The notes: a model not told the origin generated them from the sequence alone. DNA of 64,000 nucleotides from Bacteroidota bacterium (GCA_018266775.1 JAFDZS010000006.1:124001-188000), one strand, 5' to 3'; shown: positions 1 to 11,918, counted from the stretch's first letter. A program made the numbers and translations.

Positions 1-438
1 GGCAAGCAATTTTGCAGAGTCCATTTTCAATTGCTCAACAGATCTTCCCGGTTCAAAGAAAATTTCAAATTGTGCATTGTCTTTATTATACCCTGGAATA
101 AATTCCTTTGTATATATTTTGACATATCCCATCGTACCCTCTGGCAATGCGTTTATTGTTTTATTGTCTTTCATCAGAGAAGATACCAGCCAGTCATAAG
201 CATACCAATCTTCTTTTACAGAATCCTTTACCAATTGATTATTAACTATGGCACCATAATAACGTACCGAGGCCGTTGCGGTTTTACCATTACCCTGCGT
301 TGCAATTCCCCAAGATATTCCTTTAATACTGTCTAATGTTTTCCATTGTATATTTTGAAATTGAATCTCCTGTTGTCTGCACGAAGAAAATGTACAAGTC
401 AGTGCAAATACCGTAAGTATAAATACAGGTGTCTTCAT
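1..438 (-). CDS. Lipoprotein of unknown function (partial, 3' end outside window)
   Basis: The minus-strand frame is open from an ATG at 438 to the window edge, giving 146 codons without a stop, so the C-terminus is missing. The N-terminus (MKTPVFILTVFALTCTFSSC) is a lipoprotein signal peptide with the lipidated cysteine at residue 20. The start codon overlaps the stop of the heptose kinase gene in an ATGA arrangement, which suggests translational coupling in one operon. The mature part mixes charged and aromatic residues and shows no motif I recognise. It is probably exported and anchored to the inner or outer membrane; its function is unknown. Confidence 0.75.
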   Translation of the reverse strand, partial: MKTPVFILTVFALTCTFSSCRQQEIQFQNIQWKTLDSIKGISWGIATQGNGKTATASVRYYGAIVNNQLVKDSVKEDWYAYDWLVSSLMKDNKTINALPEGTMGYVKIYTKEFIPGYNKDNAQFEIFFEPGRSVEQLKMDSAKLLA

Positions 439-1430
439 GATAACAACATTTTACATTCCTGTTGCAATTTCTCTTTATCTATAGCTACAGTGCCTACCTC
501 TTCGCAAACCAAACCGCCGGCAATATTGGCCATTTCTGCCATTAAGGAAACGTCTTTTGTAGCAGCATATACCAATGATGCTACGGCAATTACCGTATCG
601 CCTGCACCGCTCACATCTGCAATGCTGCGGATGTGTGTGGGAATAATGGCTGCTTTTTGTTCATCATTATAGAAAACGCCTTTTTCAGATAAAGTGATGA
701 ATGAAATACGGTGCTGCAATTGTTGCTGTAATTGCAGGTGCATTGTATGCAGGGATTCTTCTGTTATTAACGGCTGTATGATGTTTAAGCCTTCTGTTAC
801 TTCTTTCAGGTTGGGCTTGAAAATATCCACTCCTTTGTAGGCAAAAAAGTTTTTTCGTTTGGGGTCAACCGTGGAGATAATACCATGCTTTTTACAAAGG
901 CTGATCACTTTGGCAATCACATTTTCTGTCAGCACGCCTTTGTTATAATCTTCCAGTATCACCACCTGCGGCGCTTCTGCAGCAATGTATTCTTCAAAGG
1001 CATACAGCAGTTTATCTTCATCTTCTGTGCTGATGTCGCTGGTGAGTTCTGCATCCAGCCGCATCATGTGCTGGTTACGGCTGATGATACGTATTTTATT
1101 AGTCGTGATCCGTGAAGGACTATGCACCAGGTATTGCGTACCAATCTGCTGCGCATTGAATAACTGGGTCAATTGCGTACCATCATCATCTTTTCCTAAT
1201 ACACTCAACACCGTAACATTGGCGCCCAGTGAACGCAGGTTTAATGCCACATTACCGGCACCGCCTATACGCTGTTCTTTCTTACTTACTGCTACCACCG
1301 GCACCGGTGCTTCCGGGGAAATACGATCTACTTTCCCCCACCAGTATGTATCCAGCATCACATCGCCGATGACGGCTACTTTTATTTCTTTAAACTGGTG
1401 AAATATTTTTTCAAAATCCACAACAGGCAT
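435..1430 (-). CDS. rfaE1: D-glycero-beta-D-manno-heptose-7-phosphate kinase
   Basis: This is a PfkB/ribokinase-family sugar kinase of 331 aa that phosphorylates D-glycero-D-manno-heptose 7-phosphate at C1 for ADP-heptose and LPS inner-core synthesis. The N-terminal block VIGDVMLDTYWWG and the RISPEAPVPVV segment are typical of the HldE kinase domain, GGAGNVA is the PfkB substrate-binding glycine motif, and DVSGAGDTV (about 270-278) holds the catalytic aspartate. The length fits the kinase domain alone, so the adenylyltransferase must be a separate gene, as is usual in Bacteroidota. It follows the permease by 6 nt and overlaps the downstream lipoprotein start. Confidence 0.9.
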   Translation of the reverse strand: MPVVDFEKIFHQFKEIKVAVIGDVMLDTYWWGKVDRISPEAPVPVVAVSKKEQRIGGAGNVALNLRSLGANVTVLSVLGKDDDGTQLTQLFNAQQIGTQYLVHSPSRITTNKIRIISRNQHMMRLDAELTSDISTEDEDKLLYAFEEYIAAEAPQVVILEDYNKGVLTENVIAKVISLCKKHGIISTVDPKRKNFFAYKGVDIFKPNLKEVTEGLNIIQPLITEESLHTMHLQLQQQLQHRISFITLSEKGVFYNDEQKAAIIPTHIRSIADVSGAGDTVIAVASLVYAATKDVSLMAEMANIAGGLVCEEVGTVAIDKEKLQQECKMLLS

Positions 1431-1436
1431 AAGTCA

Positions 1437-2855
1437 TTACTCTTTTTTCTGATTAGATATGGCAAGGTAATACAACGGTATTCCCAATAACACAATTACA
1501 AGGCCAACTCCGGCATATAATGGTTTCATTAAAATCAGGAATACACAAAATATTAATGCAAGTACAATATAAATCACCGGCAATACCGGGTACCCAAAAG
1601 CTTTATAGGGTCTTTCTGCATCCGGCATTTTTTTTCTCAACACAAAAATACCAATGATGGTTAGCGCATAAAACACCACCACTACAAAAGAGATCATATC
1701 AAGCAGGTCACCATATTTACCACTAAGGCAAAGCAATGCAGCCACGAGGCATTGTATCCATAAAGCAAATTCAGGTACTGCATTCTTGTTTAGTGTTGCT
1801 GCTTTCTTAAAGAATAAGCCGTCTTTAGCCATTGTGTTATACACTCTTGCTCCTGCCAGTATCAACCCATTATTGCAGCCAAATGTAGAGATCATGATTA
1901 AAACAGCTATTACATAAGTGCCTGCATCGCCAAAAATATTTTTAGCGGCTGCCACAGCAACCCTGTCGTTTTCAGCATGGGCAATGTCATTTAAAGGCAG
2001 CGTATTTAAATACATCAGGTTGGCACAAACGTAAATTACAGTTACTGTTAATGTGCCTAAAAACAGGCTTAGCCCAATATTCTTTTTGGGGTTCTTAATT
2101 TCGCCTGCAATAAAAGTTACATTATTCCATGCATCACTGCTGAATATGGAGCCCACCATTGATGCTGCAATGGCACCAATTAATGCACTGCCCCCAATCG
2201 GCAGCCACTGCTTACCATCAAGGTAGTGGCTCTCTTTCATCGCTGTAAAACCTGTTTCCCAGTTTTTTGACCAAAAACTTTCTTTGGCCAGGAAGAATCC
2301 AAATATAATCAGGCCAAATAAAGCCAATAATTTAGCAGAAGTAAAGAATCGCTGTATCAATTTTCCACCTTCAATACCTTTGGAGTTGACATAGGTAAGC
2401 AGGATAATTAAAATGATAGCGACAATCTGTGCTGCGGAAATGGTCATAAACCCAAGATCGACAATGATATTTTTTTCGCTTAATGCAGGCAACAGGTAAG
2501 CGGCAAATTTACTAAACGCCACACCCACTGCGGCAATGGTGGCTGTTTGTATCACAGCGAAAAAACTCCAGCCGTATAAAAACCCTGCTAACGGGTTAAA
2601 GGCTTCTTTTAAATATACATACTGACCACCGGCTTTGGGAAACATGGCACTCAGTTCACCATAACTTACTGCTGCGGTTAACGTCATAAACCCGGTAATT
2701 AACCAAACGGCAATCAGCCAGCCTGCGCTGCCTACATTACGGGTAATATCGGCACTTACAATAAAAATACCGGAACCGATCATACTTCCGGCAACGATCA
2801 TCGTGGCATCAAAAAGGCCCAGGCTGGGCTTGAAGGTGGTGTTCTGTTCGGTCAT
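1437..2855 (-). CDS. APC-superfamily amino acid permease
   Basis: This 472-aa integral membrane protein has about 12 hydrophobic segments. It shows the APC/LAT signature GSMIGSGIF in the first helix and a YLKEAF-type segment after helix 3, both typical of amino acid permeases and exchangers such as SteT. It probably imports or exchanges a neutral amino acid across the inner membrane; the substrate cannot be read from sequence. The heptose kinase follows after 6 nt. The start codon sits only 9 nt after the stem of a terminator-like hairpin that ends the ompH gene, so transcription probably depends on read-through or a promoter inside ompH. Confidence 0.88.
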   Translation of the reverse strand: MTEQNTTFKPSLGLFDATMIVAGSMIGSGIFIVSADITRNVGSAGWLIAVWLITGFMTLTAAVSYGELSAMFPKAGGQYVYLKEAFNPLAGFLYGWSFFAVIQTATIAAVGVAFSKFAAYLLPALSEKNIIVDLGFMTISAAQIVAIILIILLTYVNSKGIEGGKLIQRFFTSAKLLALFGLIIFGFFLAKESFWSKNWETGFTAMKESHYLDGKQWLPIGGSALIGAIAASMVGSIFSSDAWNNVTFIAGEIKNPKKNIGLSLFLGTLTVTVIYVCANLMYLNTLPLNDIAHAENDRVAVAAAKNIFGDAGTYVIAVLIMISTFGCNNGLILAGARVYNTMAKDGLFFKKAATLNKNAVPEFALWIQCLVAALLCLSGKYGDLLDMISFVVVVFYALTIIGIFVLRKKMPDAERPYKAFGYPVLPVIYIVLALIFCVFLILMKPLYAGVGLVIVLLGIPLYYLAISNQKKE

Positions 2856-2887
2856 AAATAAAAAGTTCCGGTTGGTTATACCGGAAC
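2855..2887 (-). terminator. Intrinsic terminator after the ompH-like gene
   Basis: Stem GTTCCGGT (2865-2872) pairs with ACCGGAAC (2880-2887) around a 7-nt loop. On the minus strand it is followed by CTTTTTATTT, which runs directly into the ATG of the permease. Confidence 0.7.
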
Positions 2888-2913
2888 AAGATAATTAATT
2901 TTTGTGGATTGAA

Positions 2914-3531
2914 TCAGTCTTTGGCAGGCGCTTTCATCATTTCATTCATACCCCTGATCACGTCTTTGGTGATGTCCATTGTACTGTCTTTATAGATCAG
3001 GTAATCCATTCCTCCACCTGTAGTGAAGATGTACTGGAACCTTCCATCTTTGTTATAGTCAGCCAGGAAACTTTTTAATTTTTTTTGGATGCCGTCCATC
3101 AGTTTGAACCTGTCGCTGTTCATTTCGTCAGACATTTGCTGGCGTTTTGCCATCAACGAATCCTGCCCCCGCTGGTATTGCGCACTGAAATTCTGCATTT
3201 GTTCCGGTGTTGCGTTGGGATTTTTCTGGATGAATCCGTTCTTTCGTTCTTCCAGTTGCCGGGCATCGCCGTTCAGTTCATCTTCCATTCTTTTTTGTTT
3301 CGCTTCCAGCTCTTTCCGCTGCTGCTTCAGGAAAAGGAGGTTATCGTTAAGGGAATCCAGTTCAATATAAGCGAGCCTGTGCTTCCCTATGGAAGAATCT
3401 TTTGGATAAGTATAATTAGATGACGGCGTATTTACAGAAGATGAACTTTTTTTGCCTGAAAACTGCAAATAAAAAAGAATGCCCACTGCTGCCACGAGGA
3501 TAAGGTTAATAGCAACCAATAATTTATTCAT
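2914..3531 (-). CDS. OmpH/Skp-family periplasmic chaperone
   Basis: The 205-aa protein begins with one hydrophobic segment (about residues 4-23) that acts as an uncleaved anchor or signal. A low-complexity Ser-rich linker follows, then a long charged helical region rich in Lys, Glu and Gln (about 60-150) expected to form the coiled-coil tentacles of Skp-like proteins. The opening strand around RLAYIELDSL and the closing segment FQYIFTTGGGMDYLIYKD match the small beta body of OmpH proteins. Skp proteins hold unfolded outer-membrane proteins in the periplasm. It lies 3' of rpoC behind a terminator and is followed by its own terminator. Confidence 0.85.
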   Translation of the reverse strand: MNKLLVAINLILVAAVGILFYLQFSGKKSSSSVNTPSSNYTYPKDSSIGKHRLAYIELDSLNDNLLFLKQQRKELEAKQKRMEDELNGDARQLEERKNGFIQKNPNATPEQMQNFSAQYQRGQDSLMAKRQQMSDEMNSDRFKLMDGIQKKLKSFLADYNKDGRFQYIFTTGGGMDYLIYKDSTMDITKDVIRGMNEMMKAPAKD

Positions 3532-3642
3532 TACACACTTGTTTACCGGGGCAAGATAATGACTATTGTCAATTTGACCATGCTTCTGGGCGAAGTTTTA
3601 GGAAAGGGTTAACGGTGTAGTCTTTGACCATTCTTAATCTAT

Positions 3643-3675
3643 ACAAAAAAACACCATCCGCTTTATGGATGGTGT
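3643..3675 (-). terminator. Intrinsic terminator of the rpoB-rpoC unit
   Basis: Perfect 9-bp stem ACACCATCC (3651-3659) / GGATGGTGT (3667-3675) with a 7-nt loop, followed on the minus strand by a T run (3650-3644). It is 30 nt past the rpoC stop. Confidence 0.85.
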
Positions 3676-3704
3676 TCTATACAACAGTTAAGTGCTACCC
3701 TTAT

Positions 3705-6700
3705 TTACTCTTCTTCATCAAAGCTCATCGCTTCTTTCGTTGTCATCAGCAATTCATATTCTTCTTTACTGCCCACGATCATGTTTTCGAAATCGCGTAA
3801 GCCTGTACCTGCAGGAATATGGTGGCCGGTGATTACGTTTTCTTTCAGGCCCAGCATATCATCTGTTTTACCCTGGATGGCTGCAGATGACAATACTTTG
3901 GTTGTTTCCTGGAATGAAGCGGCAGATATCCAGCTGTGTGTACCCAGCGACGCTTTGGTAATACCCAGCAACAACGGTGATGATGTGGCAGGTTTGGCAT
4001 CCCTGAATTCAACTAATTTTTTATCAGCCCTTCTCAGTACAGAATTTTCTTCACGTACATCACGCAGGGTAACAATCTGGCCCACTTTCAGTTTAGTACT
4101 TTCGCCTGCTTCAGTGATCACCTTTTTATCAAAGATGAAATCGTTCTCCGTATTAAAGTCATACCTGTCCTCTACATCACCTTCGAGGAATTTAGTATCG
4201 CCTGCATCTTCAACAGTTACTTTACGCATCATCTGCCTTACGATTACTTCAATGTGCTTATCATTGATCTTCACACCCTGTAAACGGTATACTTCCTGGA
4301 TTTCATTCACCACGTACTCCTGTACTGCGAATGGCCCTTTAATAGCCAGGATATCAGCAGGAGCAATTTGTCCATCACTTAATGCAGCACCGGCTTTTAC
4401 AAAGTCACCATCCTGTACCAGGATCTGGCGGCTCAATGGCACCAGGTATTTCTTCACCACACCATCTTTTGCTTCCACGATGATTTCCCTGTTACCACGT
4501 TTGATTGCACCGAAAGTAACCACACCATCAATTTCACAAACCACAGCGGGATTGCTTGGGTTTCTTGCCTCGAATAACTCGGTTACCCTTGGCAAACCAC
4601 CCGTGATATCTTTCAGTTTGCTCAGCACCCTTGGAATTTTCACCAGTACCTGTCCGCTCTTCACATCTTCTCCTTCTTCAACAGCAATATGTGAACCCAC
4701 CGGTAAGTTGTATGTTTTTCTTTCTTTACCTTCTATGATAATAGTGGGTAATTTGGTTTTATCTTTTGTTTCGATAACCACTTTCTCACGGTGACCGGTT
4801 TGTTCGTCAGATTCATCACGGTAAGTAATACCGTCAATCAATGATTCAAACTTAATAGCACCAGTTACTTCAGCCACAATAACATTGTTGAATGGATCCC
4901 ATGTGCAGATCACATCACCTTTGCTGATCTTCTGTCCATCTTTCACATTCAGTGTTGCACCGTAAGGAACGTTATTAGTGATGAGTAAGCGGTCGTTCTT
5001 TACATCCATGATCCTTACCTCACCGGTACGGCCAATTACCACCTGTACTTTCTTGCCTTCATTATCTTCAGTAGTTACTGTTCTCAAACCATCGAACTGG
5101 ATGGTACCATCGAATTTAGCAGGTAATGAAGACTCCACTGAAGCAGAACCTGCAACACCACCCACGTGGAAGGTACGCAGGGTTAACTGTGTACCCGGTT
5201 CACCGATTGACTGTGCTGCAATGATACCCACAGCATCACCACGTTGCGCCAGCATACCGCTTGCCAGGTTTTTACCATAACATTTCACACACACCCCGCG
5301 TTTGCTTTCGCAGGTGAGTACTGAACGTATTTCAACAGTTTCAATACCGCTGTCTTCAATTTTCCTTGCCATATCAGCGCTGATTTCTTCACCGGCGTTG
5401 ATGAGCAATTCTTCAGTAACGGGATGGAAGATATCGTGCAGTGATGTACGGCCTTCAATCCTGTCGCTCAATGGTTCAATGATGTCTTCATTATCTTTCA
5501 ATGCAGATGTTGCAATACCACGCAGTGTTCCGCAATCTTCTTCATTAATTACAACGTCTTGTGAAACGTCTACCAAACGACGGGTTAAGTAACCGGCATC
5601 GGCAGTTTTCAAAGCCGTATCGGCCAAACCTTTACGGGCACCGTGGGTGGAAATGAAGTATTCCAATACACTTAATCCATCTTTAAAGTTCGCCAGGATA
5701 GGATTCTCAATGATCTCACTGCCTGATGAACCGGATTTACGCGGTTTCGCCATCAAACCCCTCAAACCAGCCAGCTGTTTAATCTGCTGCTTACTACCAC
5801 GGGCACCCGAATCCAGCATCATGTACACAGAGTTGAAGCCCTGCTTATCTGTTGCCAGCTCGCGGATCAATGTTTCAGTTACTTTAGTATCCACGCGGCT
5901 CCAGATGTCGATGATCTGGTTATAACGTTCGTTATTAGTAATTAAACCCATGTTATAGTTTTCCCACACTTCATCCACTTCGCTCTGTGCATTGTCAATC
6001 ATTTCCGCCTTAATATCAGGAATGATCAGATCGTTTATGCTGAACGACAAACCGCCACGGAAGGCCATACGGTAACCGAGTGTTTTAATATCATCCAGGA
6101 ATTTAGCGGTGATAGGAACATTGGTCCATTTCAAAATATCACCCACGATTTCACGCAGTGATTTTTTAGTGAGCAATGCGTTGATGAAACCTACTTCTTT
6201 TGGAACGTGCTGGTTAAATATCACACGGCCTACAGTAGTTTCCAGCAATTTTACCGCTATTGTTCCTTCGGCAGACCTTACCGGAACTTTTACTTTTATA
6301 TTGGCATGAAGGTCGAGCTGCTTTTCATTATAAGCAATGATCACTTCTTCTGCAGAGTAGAATACTTTGCCTTCGCCTTTTACTTTTACTGCATCGGTTG
6401 ATTTTTTTCCTTTAGTGATGTAATACAATCCCAATACCATGTCCTGTGAAGGCAGGGTGATGGGTGTACCATTCTGCGGGTTAAGGATGTTATGTGAAGA
6501 CAACATCAGCAACTGCGCTTCAAGGATAGCTGCATTACTCAGCGGCACGTGTACCGCCATCTGGTCACCGTCAAAGTCGGCGTTGAACGCAGTGGTTACC
6601 AATGGGTGTAACTGAATCGCTTTACCCTCAATCAATTTAGGCTGGAAGGCCTGGATGGACAAGCGGTGCAGTGTTGGGGCCCTGTTCAACATAACCGGGT

Positions 6701-7997
6701 GACCTTTCAAAATATTTTCGAGTATATCCCAAACAATGGCTTCCTTTTTATCTACCAGTTTACGGGCACTCTTCACCGTTTTTACAATACCTCTCTCAAT
6801 CAGTTTGCGGATGATGAATGGTTTGAACAATTCAGCAGCCATATCTTTTGGCAAACCGCATTCGTGCATTTTCAATTCAGGACCTACCACAATTACAGAA
6901 CGGCCAGAATAATCCACACGTTTACCCAACAGATTCTGGCGGAAACGGCCTTGTTTACCTTTCAGTACATCACTTAATGATTTCAGTGCCCGGCCACCTT
7001 CTGCTTTTACTGCATTTGATTTACGGCTGTTATCAAATAATGAATCAATCGCTTCCTGCAGCATACGTTTTTCATTACGCAAGATCACCTCAGGAGCTTT
7101 AATTTCCAGCAGTCGTTTTAAACGGTTGTTGCGGATGATCACACGACGGTACAAGTCGTTCAGATCAGAAGATGCAAAACGGCCTCCATCCAGTGGAACC
7201 AATGGACGCAATTCTGGTGGAATTACAGGAATATATTGCATCACCATCCATTCAGGACGGTTACTGATTCTTGTATTGGCATCGCGGAAGCCTTCCACCA
7301 CGCTCAGCCTTTTCAATGCATCGGCTTTACGCTGTTGAGAAGTTTCGTTAGCCGCTGCATTACGCAGGTCGTAACTCAATTGATCCAGGTCGATGCGCTG
7401 CAGCATATCATGTACTGCCTGTGCACCCATTTTAGCGATGAACTTGTTAGGGTCTTCGTCTGGCAGGTGCTGGTTGTCTTTTGGCAGCGTATCTAAAATA
7501 TCTAAGTATTCCTCTTCTGTCAGCAGGTCGCCGTAGTTCTGTCCTTTATCGGTACGGATACCGGGTTGAATCACCACAAACCTTTCGTAGTAAATGATGC
7601 TTTCTAATTTTTTAGAACTCATGCCCAACAGGTAACCAATTTTGTTGGGTAATGATTTGAAATACCAGATATGCACTACAGGAACCACCAGTTTGATGTG
7701 ACCCATTCTTTCACGACGTACTTTTTTCTCTGTTACTTCAACACCGCAACGGTCGCACACGATGCCTTTATAACGGATACGCTTGTACTTTCCGCAGGCA
7801 CATTCGTAATCTTTTACCGGCCCAAATATCCTTTCGCAGAACAAACCATCTCTTTCAGGTTTGTATGTACGGTAGTTAATCGTTTCAGGCTTTAATATCT
7901 CGCCATAGCTTTTTTCCAAAATACTATCCGGAGAGGCCAAACCAATGGTAATTTTTGAGAAGGTTGCTCTCGGACGGTTTTCTTTTTTGAATGCCAT
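3705..7997 (-). CDS. rpoC: DNA-directed RNA polymerase subunit beta'
   Basis: The 1430-aa subunit forms the clamp and half of the active site of RNA polymerase. Near the N-terminus the zinc-binding cysteines are C66, C68, C81 and C84 (CACG ... CDRC). The catalytic loop NADFDGDQ lies near residue 470 and holds the three Mg-binding aspartates. The second zinc site combines a Cys in EEDCGTLRG (about 820) with [11 protein letters not shown] (about 893). The length is usual for Bacteroidota. It is transcribed after rpoB, but a 111-nt spacer with an imperfect inverted repeat separates the two genes. Confidence 0.99.
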   Translation of the reverse strand: MAFKKENRPRATFSKITIGLASPDSILEKSYGEILKPETINYRTYKPERDGLFCERIFGPVKDYECACGKYKRIRYKGIVCDRCGVEVTEKKVRRERMGHIKLVVPVVHIWYFKSLPNKIGYLLGMSSKKLESIIYYERFVVIQPGIRTDKGQNYGDLLTEEEYLDILDTLPKDNQHLPDEDPNKFIAKMGAQAVHDMLQRIDLDQLSYDLRNAAANETSQQRKADALKRLSVVEGFRDANTRISNRPEWMVMQYIPVIPPELRPLVPLDGGRFASSDLNDLYRRVIIRNNRLKRLLEIKAPEVILRNEKRMLQEAIDSLFDNSRKSNAVKAEGGRALKSLSDVLKGKQGRFRQNLLGKRVDYSGRSVIVVGPELKMHECGLPKDMAAELFKPFIIRKLIERGIVKTVKSARKLVDKKEAIVWDILENILKGHPVMLNRAPTLHRLSIQAFQPKLIEGKAIQLHPLVTTAFNADFDGDQMAVHVPLSNAAILEAQLLMLSSHNILNPQNGTPITLPSQDMVLGLYYITKGKKSTDAVKVKGEGKVFYSAEEVIIAYNEKQLDLHANIKVKVPVRSAEGTIAVKLLETTVGRVIFNQHVPKEVGFINALLTKKSLREIVGDILKWTNVPITAKFLDDIKTLGYRMAFRGGLSFSINDLIIPDIKAEMIDNAQSEVDEVWENYNMGLITNNERYNQIIDIWSRVDTKVTETLIRELATDKQGFNSVYMMLDSGARGSKQQIKQLAGLRGLMAKPRKSGSSGSEIIENPILANFKDGLSVLEYFISTHGARKGLADTALKTADAGYLTRRLVDVSQDVVINEEDCGTLRGIATSALKDNEDIIEPLSDRIEGRTSLHDIFHPVTEELLINAGEEISADMARKIEDSGIETVEIRSVLTCESKRGVCVKCYGKNLASGMLAQRGDAVGIIAAQSIGEPGTQLTLRTFHVGGVAGSASVESSLPAKFDGTIQFDGLRTVTTEDNEGKKVQVVIGRTGEVRIMDVKNDRLLITNNVPYGATLNVKDGQKISKGDVICTWDPFNNVIVAEVTGAIKFESLIDGITYRDESDEQTGHREKVVIETKDKTKLPTIIIEGKERKTYNLPVGSHIAVEEGEDVKSGQVLVKIPRVLSKLKDITGGLPRVTELFEARNPSNPAVVCEIDGVVTFGAIKRGNREIIVEAKDGVVKKYLVPLSRQILVQDGDFVKAGAALSDGQIAPADILAIKGPFAVQEYVVNEIQEVYRLQGVKINDKHIEVIVRQMMRKVTVEDAGDTKFLEGDVEDRYDFNTENDFIFDKKVITEAGESTKLKVGQIVTLRDVREENSVLRRADKKLVEFRDAKPATSSPLLLGITKASLGTHSWISAASFQETTKVLSSAAIQGKTDDMLGLKENVITGHHIPAGTGLRDFENMIVGSKEEYELLMTTKEAMSFDEEE

Positions 7998-8108
7998 ATG
8001 ATAATTAATAATTAATAATGAATAATGAATATCGTCAGTTGTGAGTGGTGAATCGTGAGTAGCATCTGCTCGAATGTTCTACTCACGCCTCACGTCTCAC
8101 TATTCACG
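7998..8108. repeat. rpoB-rpoC spacer with imperfect inverted repeat and AT-rich direct repeats
   Basis: Next to the rpoC start the spacer has short direct repeats of the type ATTAATAATTAATAATGAAT. Beyond them a 22-nt arm GTGAGTGGTGAATCGTGAGT (8041 on) pairs with a complementary arm near 8080-8100 (four mismatches), leaving a loop of about 18 nt. On either strand this could fold into a stable hairpin inside the rpoBC mRNA. Both arms are made of degenerate GTGAG-type units, so the element may belong to a dispersed repeat family. Confidence 0.7.
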
Positions 8109-11100
8109 TTACTCGAATTTCAGATCCAGTCCCAATCCCCTTAATTCATGAACCAATACGTTGAATGATTCAGGAATACCGGCTCTTGGCACGTTATCAC
8201 CTTTTACGATTGCTTCGTATGTTTTCGCCCTTCCGATGATGTCATCAGATTTCAGCGTCAACAATTCCTGCAGGATGTTTGATGCACCATAAGCTTCCAG
8301 CGCCCATACTTCCATTTCACCAAAACGCTGACCACCGAACTGGGCTTTACCACCAAGCGGTTGCTGCGTGATGAGACTGTATGGCCCGATGGAACGTGCG
8401 TGCATTTTATCATCCACCATGTGGTGCAGTTTGATGATGTAAATGATACCCACTGTTGCTTTCTGATCGAAGCGTTCACCGGTTTCACCATCGTACAGGT
8501 ATGTATGACCGAATTTAGGTAATCCTGCTACAGATATTCTCTCATCAATTTCTTCCACACTGGCACCATCAAAGATGGGTGTAGCATAGCGCATACCCAG
8601 CTTTTCACCAGCCCAGCCCAACGCTGTTTCATAGATCTGGCCCAGGTTCATACGGCTTGGTACACCCAATGGGTTCAGTACGATATCAACAGGCGTTCCA
8701 TCTTCAAGGAATGGCATATCTTCCTGGCGAACAATCTTGGCCACAATTCCTTTGTTACCGTGGCGACCGGCCATTTTATCGCCCACTTTCAACTTACGTT
8801 TTACAGCGAGGTATACTTTAGCCAGTTTCAACACACCTGCAGGTAATTCATCACCGATTGAGATGTTGAATTTTTCCCTCTTATAACGGCCCAGTTCTTC
8901 ATTGAACTTGATGTTATAGTTGTGCAGTAAGATATTCACCAGTTCATCTACTTTTGAATCGCCTGTCCAACCCAGCGGGTTCACATTTTGATAGTCGATG
9001 TTAGCCAGGTTCTTAGCATTGAACTTAGCCCCTTTACCAATCAGCACTTCGCCGAAGTTGTTGCTTACCCCTGCACTGCTCTTATCTTTCAACAAGGTTT
9101 GCAATTTGTTGATCAACAGTTCCAGCAAATCGGCTTCGTTCTTTTCGTGTGTTTTTTCAATCTTATCCAGTTGAGCTTTCTCACGCACTTTGGCATTCTT
9201 ATCTTTTTTAGCACGCTGGAATAATTTTTTATCAATTACCACACCTTCTGTTCCGCTTGGTGCTTTCAATGAAGCATCCTTTGCATCGCCGGCTTTATCA
9301 CCGAAGATGGCACGCAACAATTTTTCTTCCGGCGTAGGGTCACTTTCCCCTTTTGGAGTGATCTTACCAATGATGATATCACCTTCCTTTACATGCGCAC
9401 CAATACGGATGATACCATTCTGATCCAGGTCTTTGGTTGCTTCTTCACTTACGTTCGGAATATCTGGTGTCAGTTCTTCTTCACCCAGTTTGGTATCGCG
9501 TACTTCAATTTCAAATTCACTGATATGGATAGACGTAAACAGGTCTTCTTTCACCACTTTTTCGCTGATCACGATAGCATCCTCGAAGTTGTACCCTTTC
9601 CATGGCATGAACGCCACTTTCATATTACGGCCCAGTGCCAGTTCACCACCTTTGGTTGCATAACCTTCAGTTAAGAAGTCGCCTGCCACCACTTTCTGTC
9701 CTTTTGCCACTGCAGGGCGCAGGTTGATACAGGTTTCCTGGTTGGTACGAACAAACTTGGTCAGTTTATATACCACCAGGTCTTCTTCAAACGAAACCAG
9801 TTGTTGTGTTTCATTTCTCTTATAGCGAACATGAATTTCATTGGCATCAACAAATTCCACCACACCTTCACCATCAGCATGAATCTGGATCCTGGCATCA
9901 CGTGCAGCCTTAGCTTCCAAACCCGTACCTACGATGGGCACTTCCGGTTTGATCAGCGGCACAGCCTGGCGTTGCATGTTCGATCCCATCAGCGCACGGT
10001 TGGCATCATCATGTTCCAGGAACGGAATCAAAGATGCACTCAAGCCCACAATCTGGTTCGGAGCCACATCCATGTATTCCACTTCACCTTTATCAAGGAT
10101 TGGGAAGTCGCCTGTTTGACGACTCTTGATTTTATCTTCCACAAAGTGGCCGGTTTCATCCAGGTCAATATTGGCCTGGGCGATTTTCGCAGTATCTTCT
10201 TCTTCTGCACTCAGGAAAGTAATTTTCTTTAAATCCACTTTACCATCCACCACTTTACGATAAGGCGTTTCGATAAAGCCCATATCGTTGATCTTTGCGT
10301 GTACGCATAAAGTTGAGATCAACCCGATGTTTGGACCTTCCGGTGTTTCAATAGTACACAAACGGCCATAGTGAGAATAGTGTACGTCACGTACCTCGAA
10401 GCCGGCACGTTCGCGGCTTAAACCACCGGGTCCGAGCGCTGAGATACGGCGTTTGTGCGTGATCTCACTTAATGGATTGGTTTGATCCAGGAACTGAGAC
10501 AACTGCGATGTACCAAAGAATGAGTTGATCACAGAAGACAATGTTCTTGCATTGATCAAATCTACCGGAGTGAACACCTCGTTATCACGTACGTTCATTC
10601 TTTCGCGGATGGTACGGGCCATACGGGCCAGTCCAACACCAAACTGTGCATACAACTGCTCACCCACAGTACGTACACGGCGGTTGCTCAGGTGATCGAT
10701 ATCGTCAATTTCACTCTTACCATTGGTTAATAATACCAGGGTTTTGATGATGGCGATGATATCGTCTTTGGTCAATACTTTTTTCTCGATAGGGAAGTTC
10801 AGTCCCAGGCGGCGGTTAATTTTATAACGGCCAACTTCGCCCAGGTCGTAACGTTTATCGCTGAAGAATAATTTATCAATGATACCACGTGCAGTTTCAT
10901 CATCTGGCGCATCAGCACCACGCAATTGTTTATAGATGTGCTGTACCGCTTCCAGTTCACTGTTGGAGGTATCTTTATTTAATGTGTTGTAGATAATGGC
11001 ATAATCACCGCTCACTTCTTCTTTCTGAATAAATACGCTCTTCACATCCATTTCCAGGATGAGGGAGATATTGTTTTCGTCCAGTACGGTATCCCTTTCC

Positions 11101-11918
11101 AGCACGATCTCATTCCTTTCGATAGATACTACTTCACCGGTATCTTCATCTACAAAATCTTCCACCCAGGTGCGTAACACACGGGCAGCAAGGCGTTTGC
11201 CGATATAGTTGTTTAAAGTTTTCTTATCTGCTTTTACTTCATCAGCCATGCCGAATAATTCCAGGATGTCCTTATCCGTTTCATAACCGATAGAACGTAA
11301 CAGCGTAGTTACCGGGAATTTTTTCTTACGGTCGATGTAAGCATACATCACGTTATTGATGTCTGTTGCAAATTCCATCCAGGCACCTTTAAACGGAATT
11401 ACCCTTGCAGAGTAAATTTTGGTACCGTTGGGGTGAATAGACTGGCCGAAGAATACGCCGGGAGAACGGTGTAACTGGGATACCACCACACGTTCAGCAC
11501 CGTTGATCACGAAAGTACCGCGGGGTGTCATGTAGGGAATATTACCCAGGAACACATCCTGAACGATGGTTTGGAAATCCACGTGTTCCTCATCATTACA
11601 ACTTAACCTTAATTTGGCTTTTAATGGAACAGCGTAGGTTAACCCACGTTCGATACACTCTTCAATAGTGTAGCGTGGCGGATCTACGAAATAATCCAGG
11701 AATTCCAGTACGAAGATGTTACGGGTATCAGTAATAGGAAAATTTTCCTTGAATACACGGAACAATCCTTCCACATTCCTTTTATCGGGTGTGGTTTCTA
11801 ACTGGAAAAAATCTCTGAATGATTGGATCTGGATTCCGAGCAAATCGGGTTGTTCTGCTATGAGTTCCACTTTACCAAAATTGAAACGCTTAGCAGCGGG
11901 AGAGTTTGTTGCAGACAT
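8109..11918 (-). CDS. rpoB: DNA-directed RNA polymerase subunit beta
   Basis: The 1269-aa beta subunit carries the rifampicin-binding region [17 protein letters not shown] followed by [15 protein letters not shown]. The residues equivalent to E. coli D516, H526 and S531 are all of the sensitive type. The downstream block [10 protein letters not shown] (about 1048) is the universal active-site segment, and the C-terminus ends in the usual GLDLKFE region. The start is supported by the conserved RFNFGKVE segment near the N-terminus. Unlike most bacteria, rplL is not directly upstream: about 3.4 kb of accessory genes intervene, so this gene probably has its own promoter (see 12009-12016). Confidence 0.99.
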   Translation of the reverse strand: MSATNSPAAKRFNFGKVELIAEQPDLLGIQIQSFRDFFQLETTPDKRNVEGLFRVFKENFPITDTRNIFVLEFLDYFVDPPRYTIEECIERGLTYAVPLKAKLRLSCNDEEHVDFQTIVQDVFLGNIPYMTPRGTFVINGAERVVVSQLHRSPGVFFGQSIHPNGTKIYSARVIPFKGAWMEFATDINNVMYAYIDRKKKFPVTTLLRSIGYETDKDILELFGMADEVKADKKTLNNYIGKRLAARVLRTWVEDFVDEDTGEVVSIERNEIVLERDTVLDENNISLILEMDVKSVFIQKEEVSGDYAIIYNTLNKDTSNSELEAVQHIYKQLRGADAPDDETARGIIDKLFFSDKRYDLGEVGRYKINRRLGLNFPIEKKVLTKDDIIAIIKTLVLLTNGKSEIDDIDHLSNRRVRTVGEQLYAQFGVGLARMARTIRERMNVRDNEVFTPVDLINARTLSSVINSFFGTSQLSQFLDQTNPLSEITHKRRISALGPGGLSRERAGFEVRDVHYSHYGRLCTIETPEGPNIGLISTLCVHAKINDMGFIETPYRKVVDGKVDLKKITFLSAEEEDTAKIAQANIDLDETGHFVEDKIKSRQTGDFPILDKGEVEYMDVAPNQIVGLSASLIPFLEHDDANRALMGSNMQRQAVPLIKPEVPIVGTGLEAKAARDARIQIHADGEGVVEFVDANEIHVRYKRNETQQLVSFEEDLVVYKLTKFVRTNQETCINLRPAVAKGQKVVAGDFLTEGYATKGGELALGRNMKVAFMPWKGYNFEDAIVISEKVVKEDLFTSIHISEFEIEVRDTKLGEEELTPDIPNVSEEATKDLDQNGIIRIGAHVKEGDIIIGKITPKGESDPTPEEKLLRAIFGDKAGDAKDASLKAPSGTEGVVIDKKLFQRAKKDKNAKVREKAQLDKIEKTHEKNEADLLELLINKLQTLLKDKSSAGVSNNFGEVLIGKGAKFNAKNLANIDYQNVNPLGWTGDSKVDELVNILLHNYNIKFNEELGRYKREKFNISIGDELPAGVLKLAKVYLAVKRKLKVGDKMAGRHGNKGIVAKIVRQEDMPFLEDGTPVDIVLNPLGVPSRMNLGQIYETALGWAGEKLGMRYATPIFDGASVEEIDERISVAGLPKFGHTYLYDGETGERFDQKATVGIIYIIKLHHMVDDKMHARSIGPYSLITQQPLGGKAQFGGQRFGEMEVWALEAYGASNILQELLTLKSDDIIGRAKTYEAIVKGDNVPRAGIPESFNVLVHELRGLGLDLKFE

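Noticed and set aside
3781..4794. 337-codon plus-strand frame antisense to rpoC, and similar long antisense frames in rpoB
   Set aside because: These are shadows of the conserved minus-strand polymerase genes; their translations show no domain or signal.
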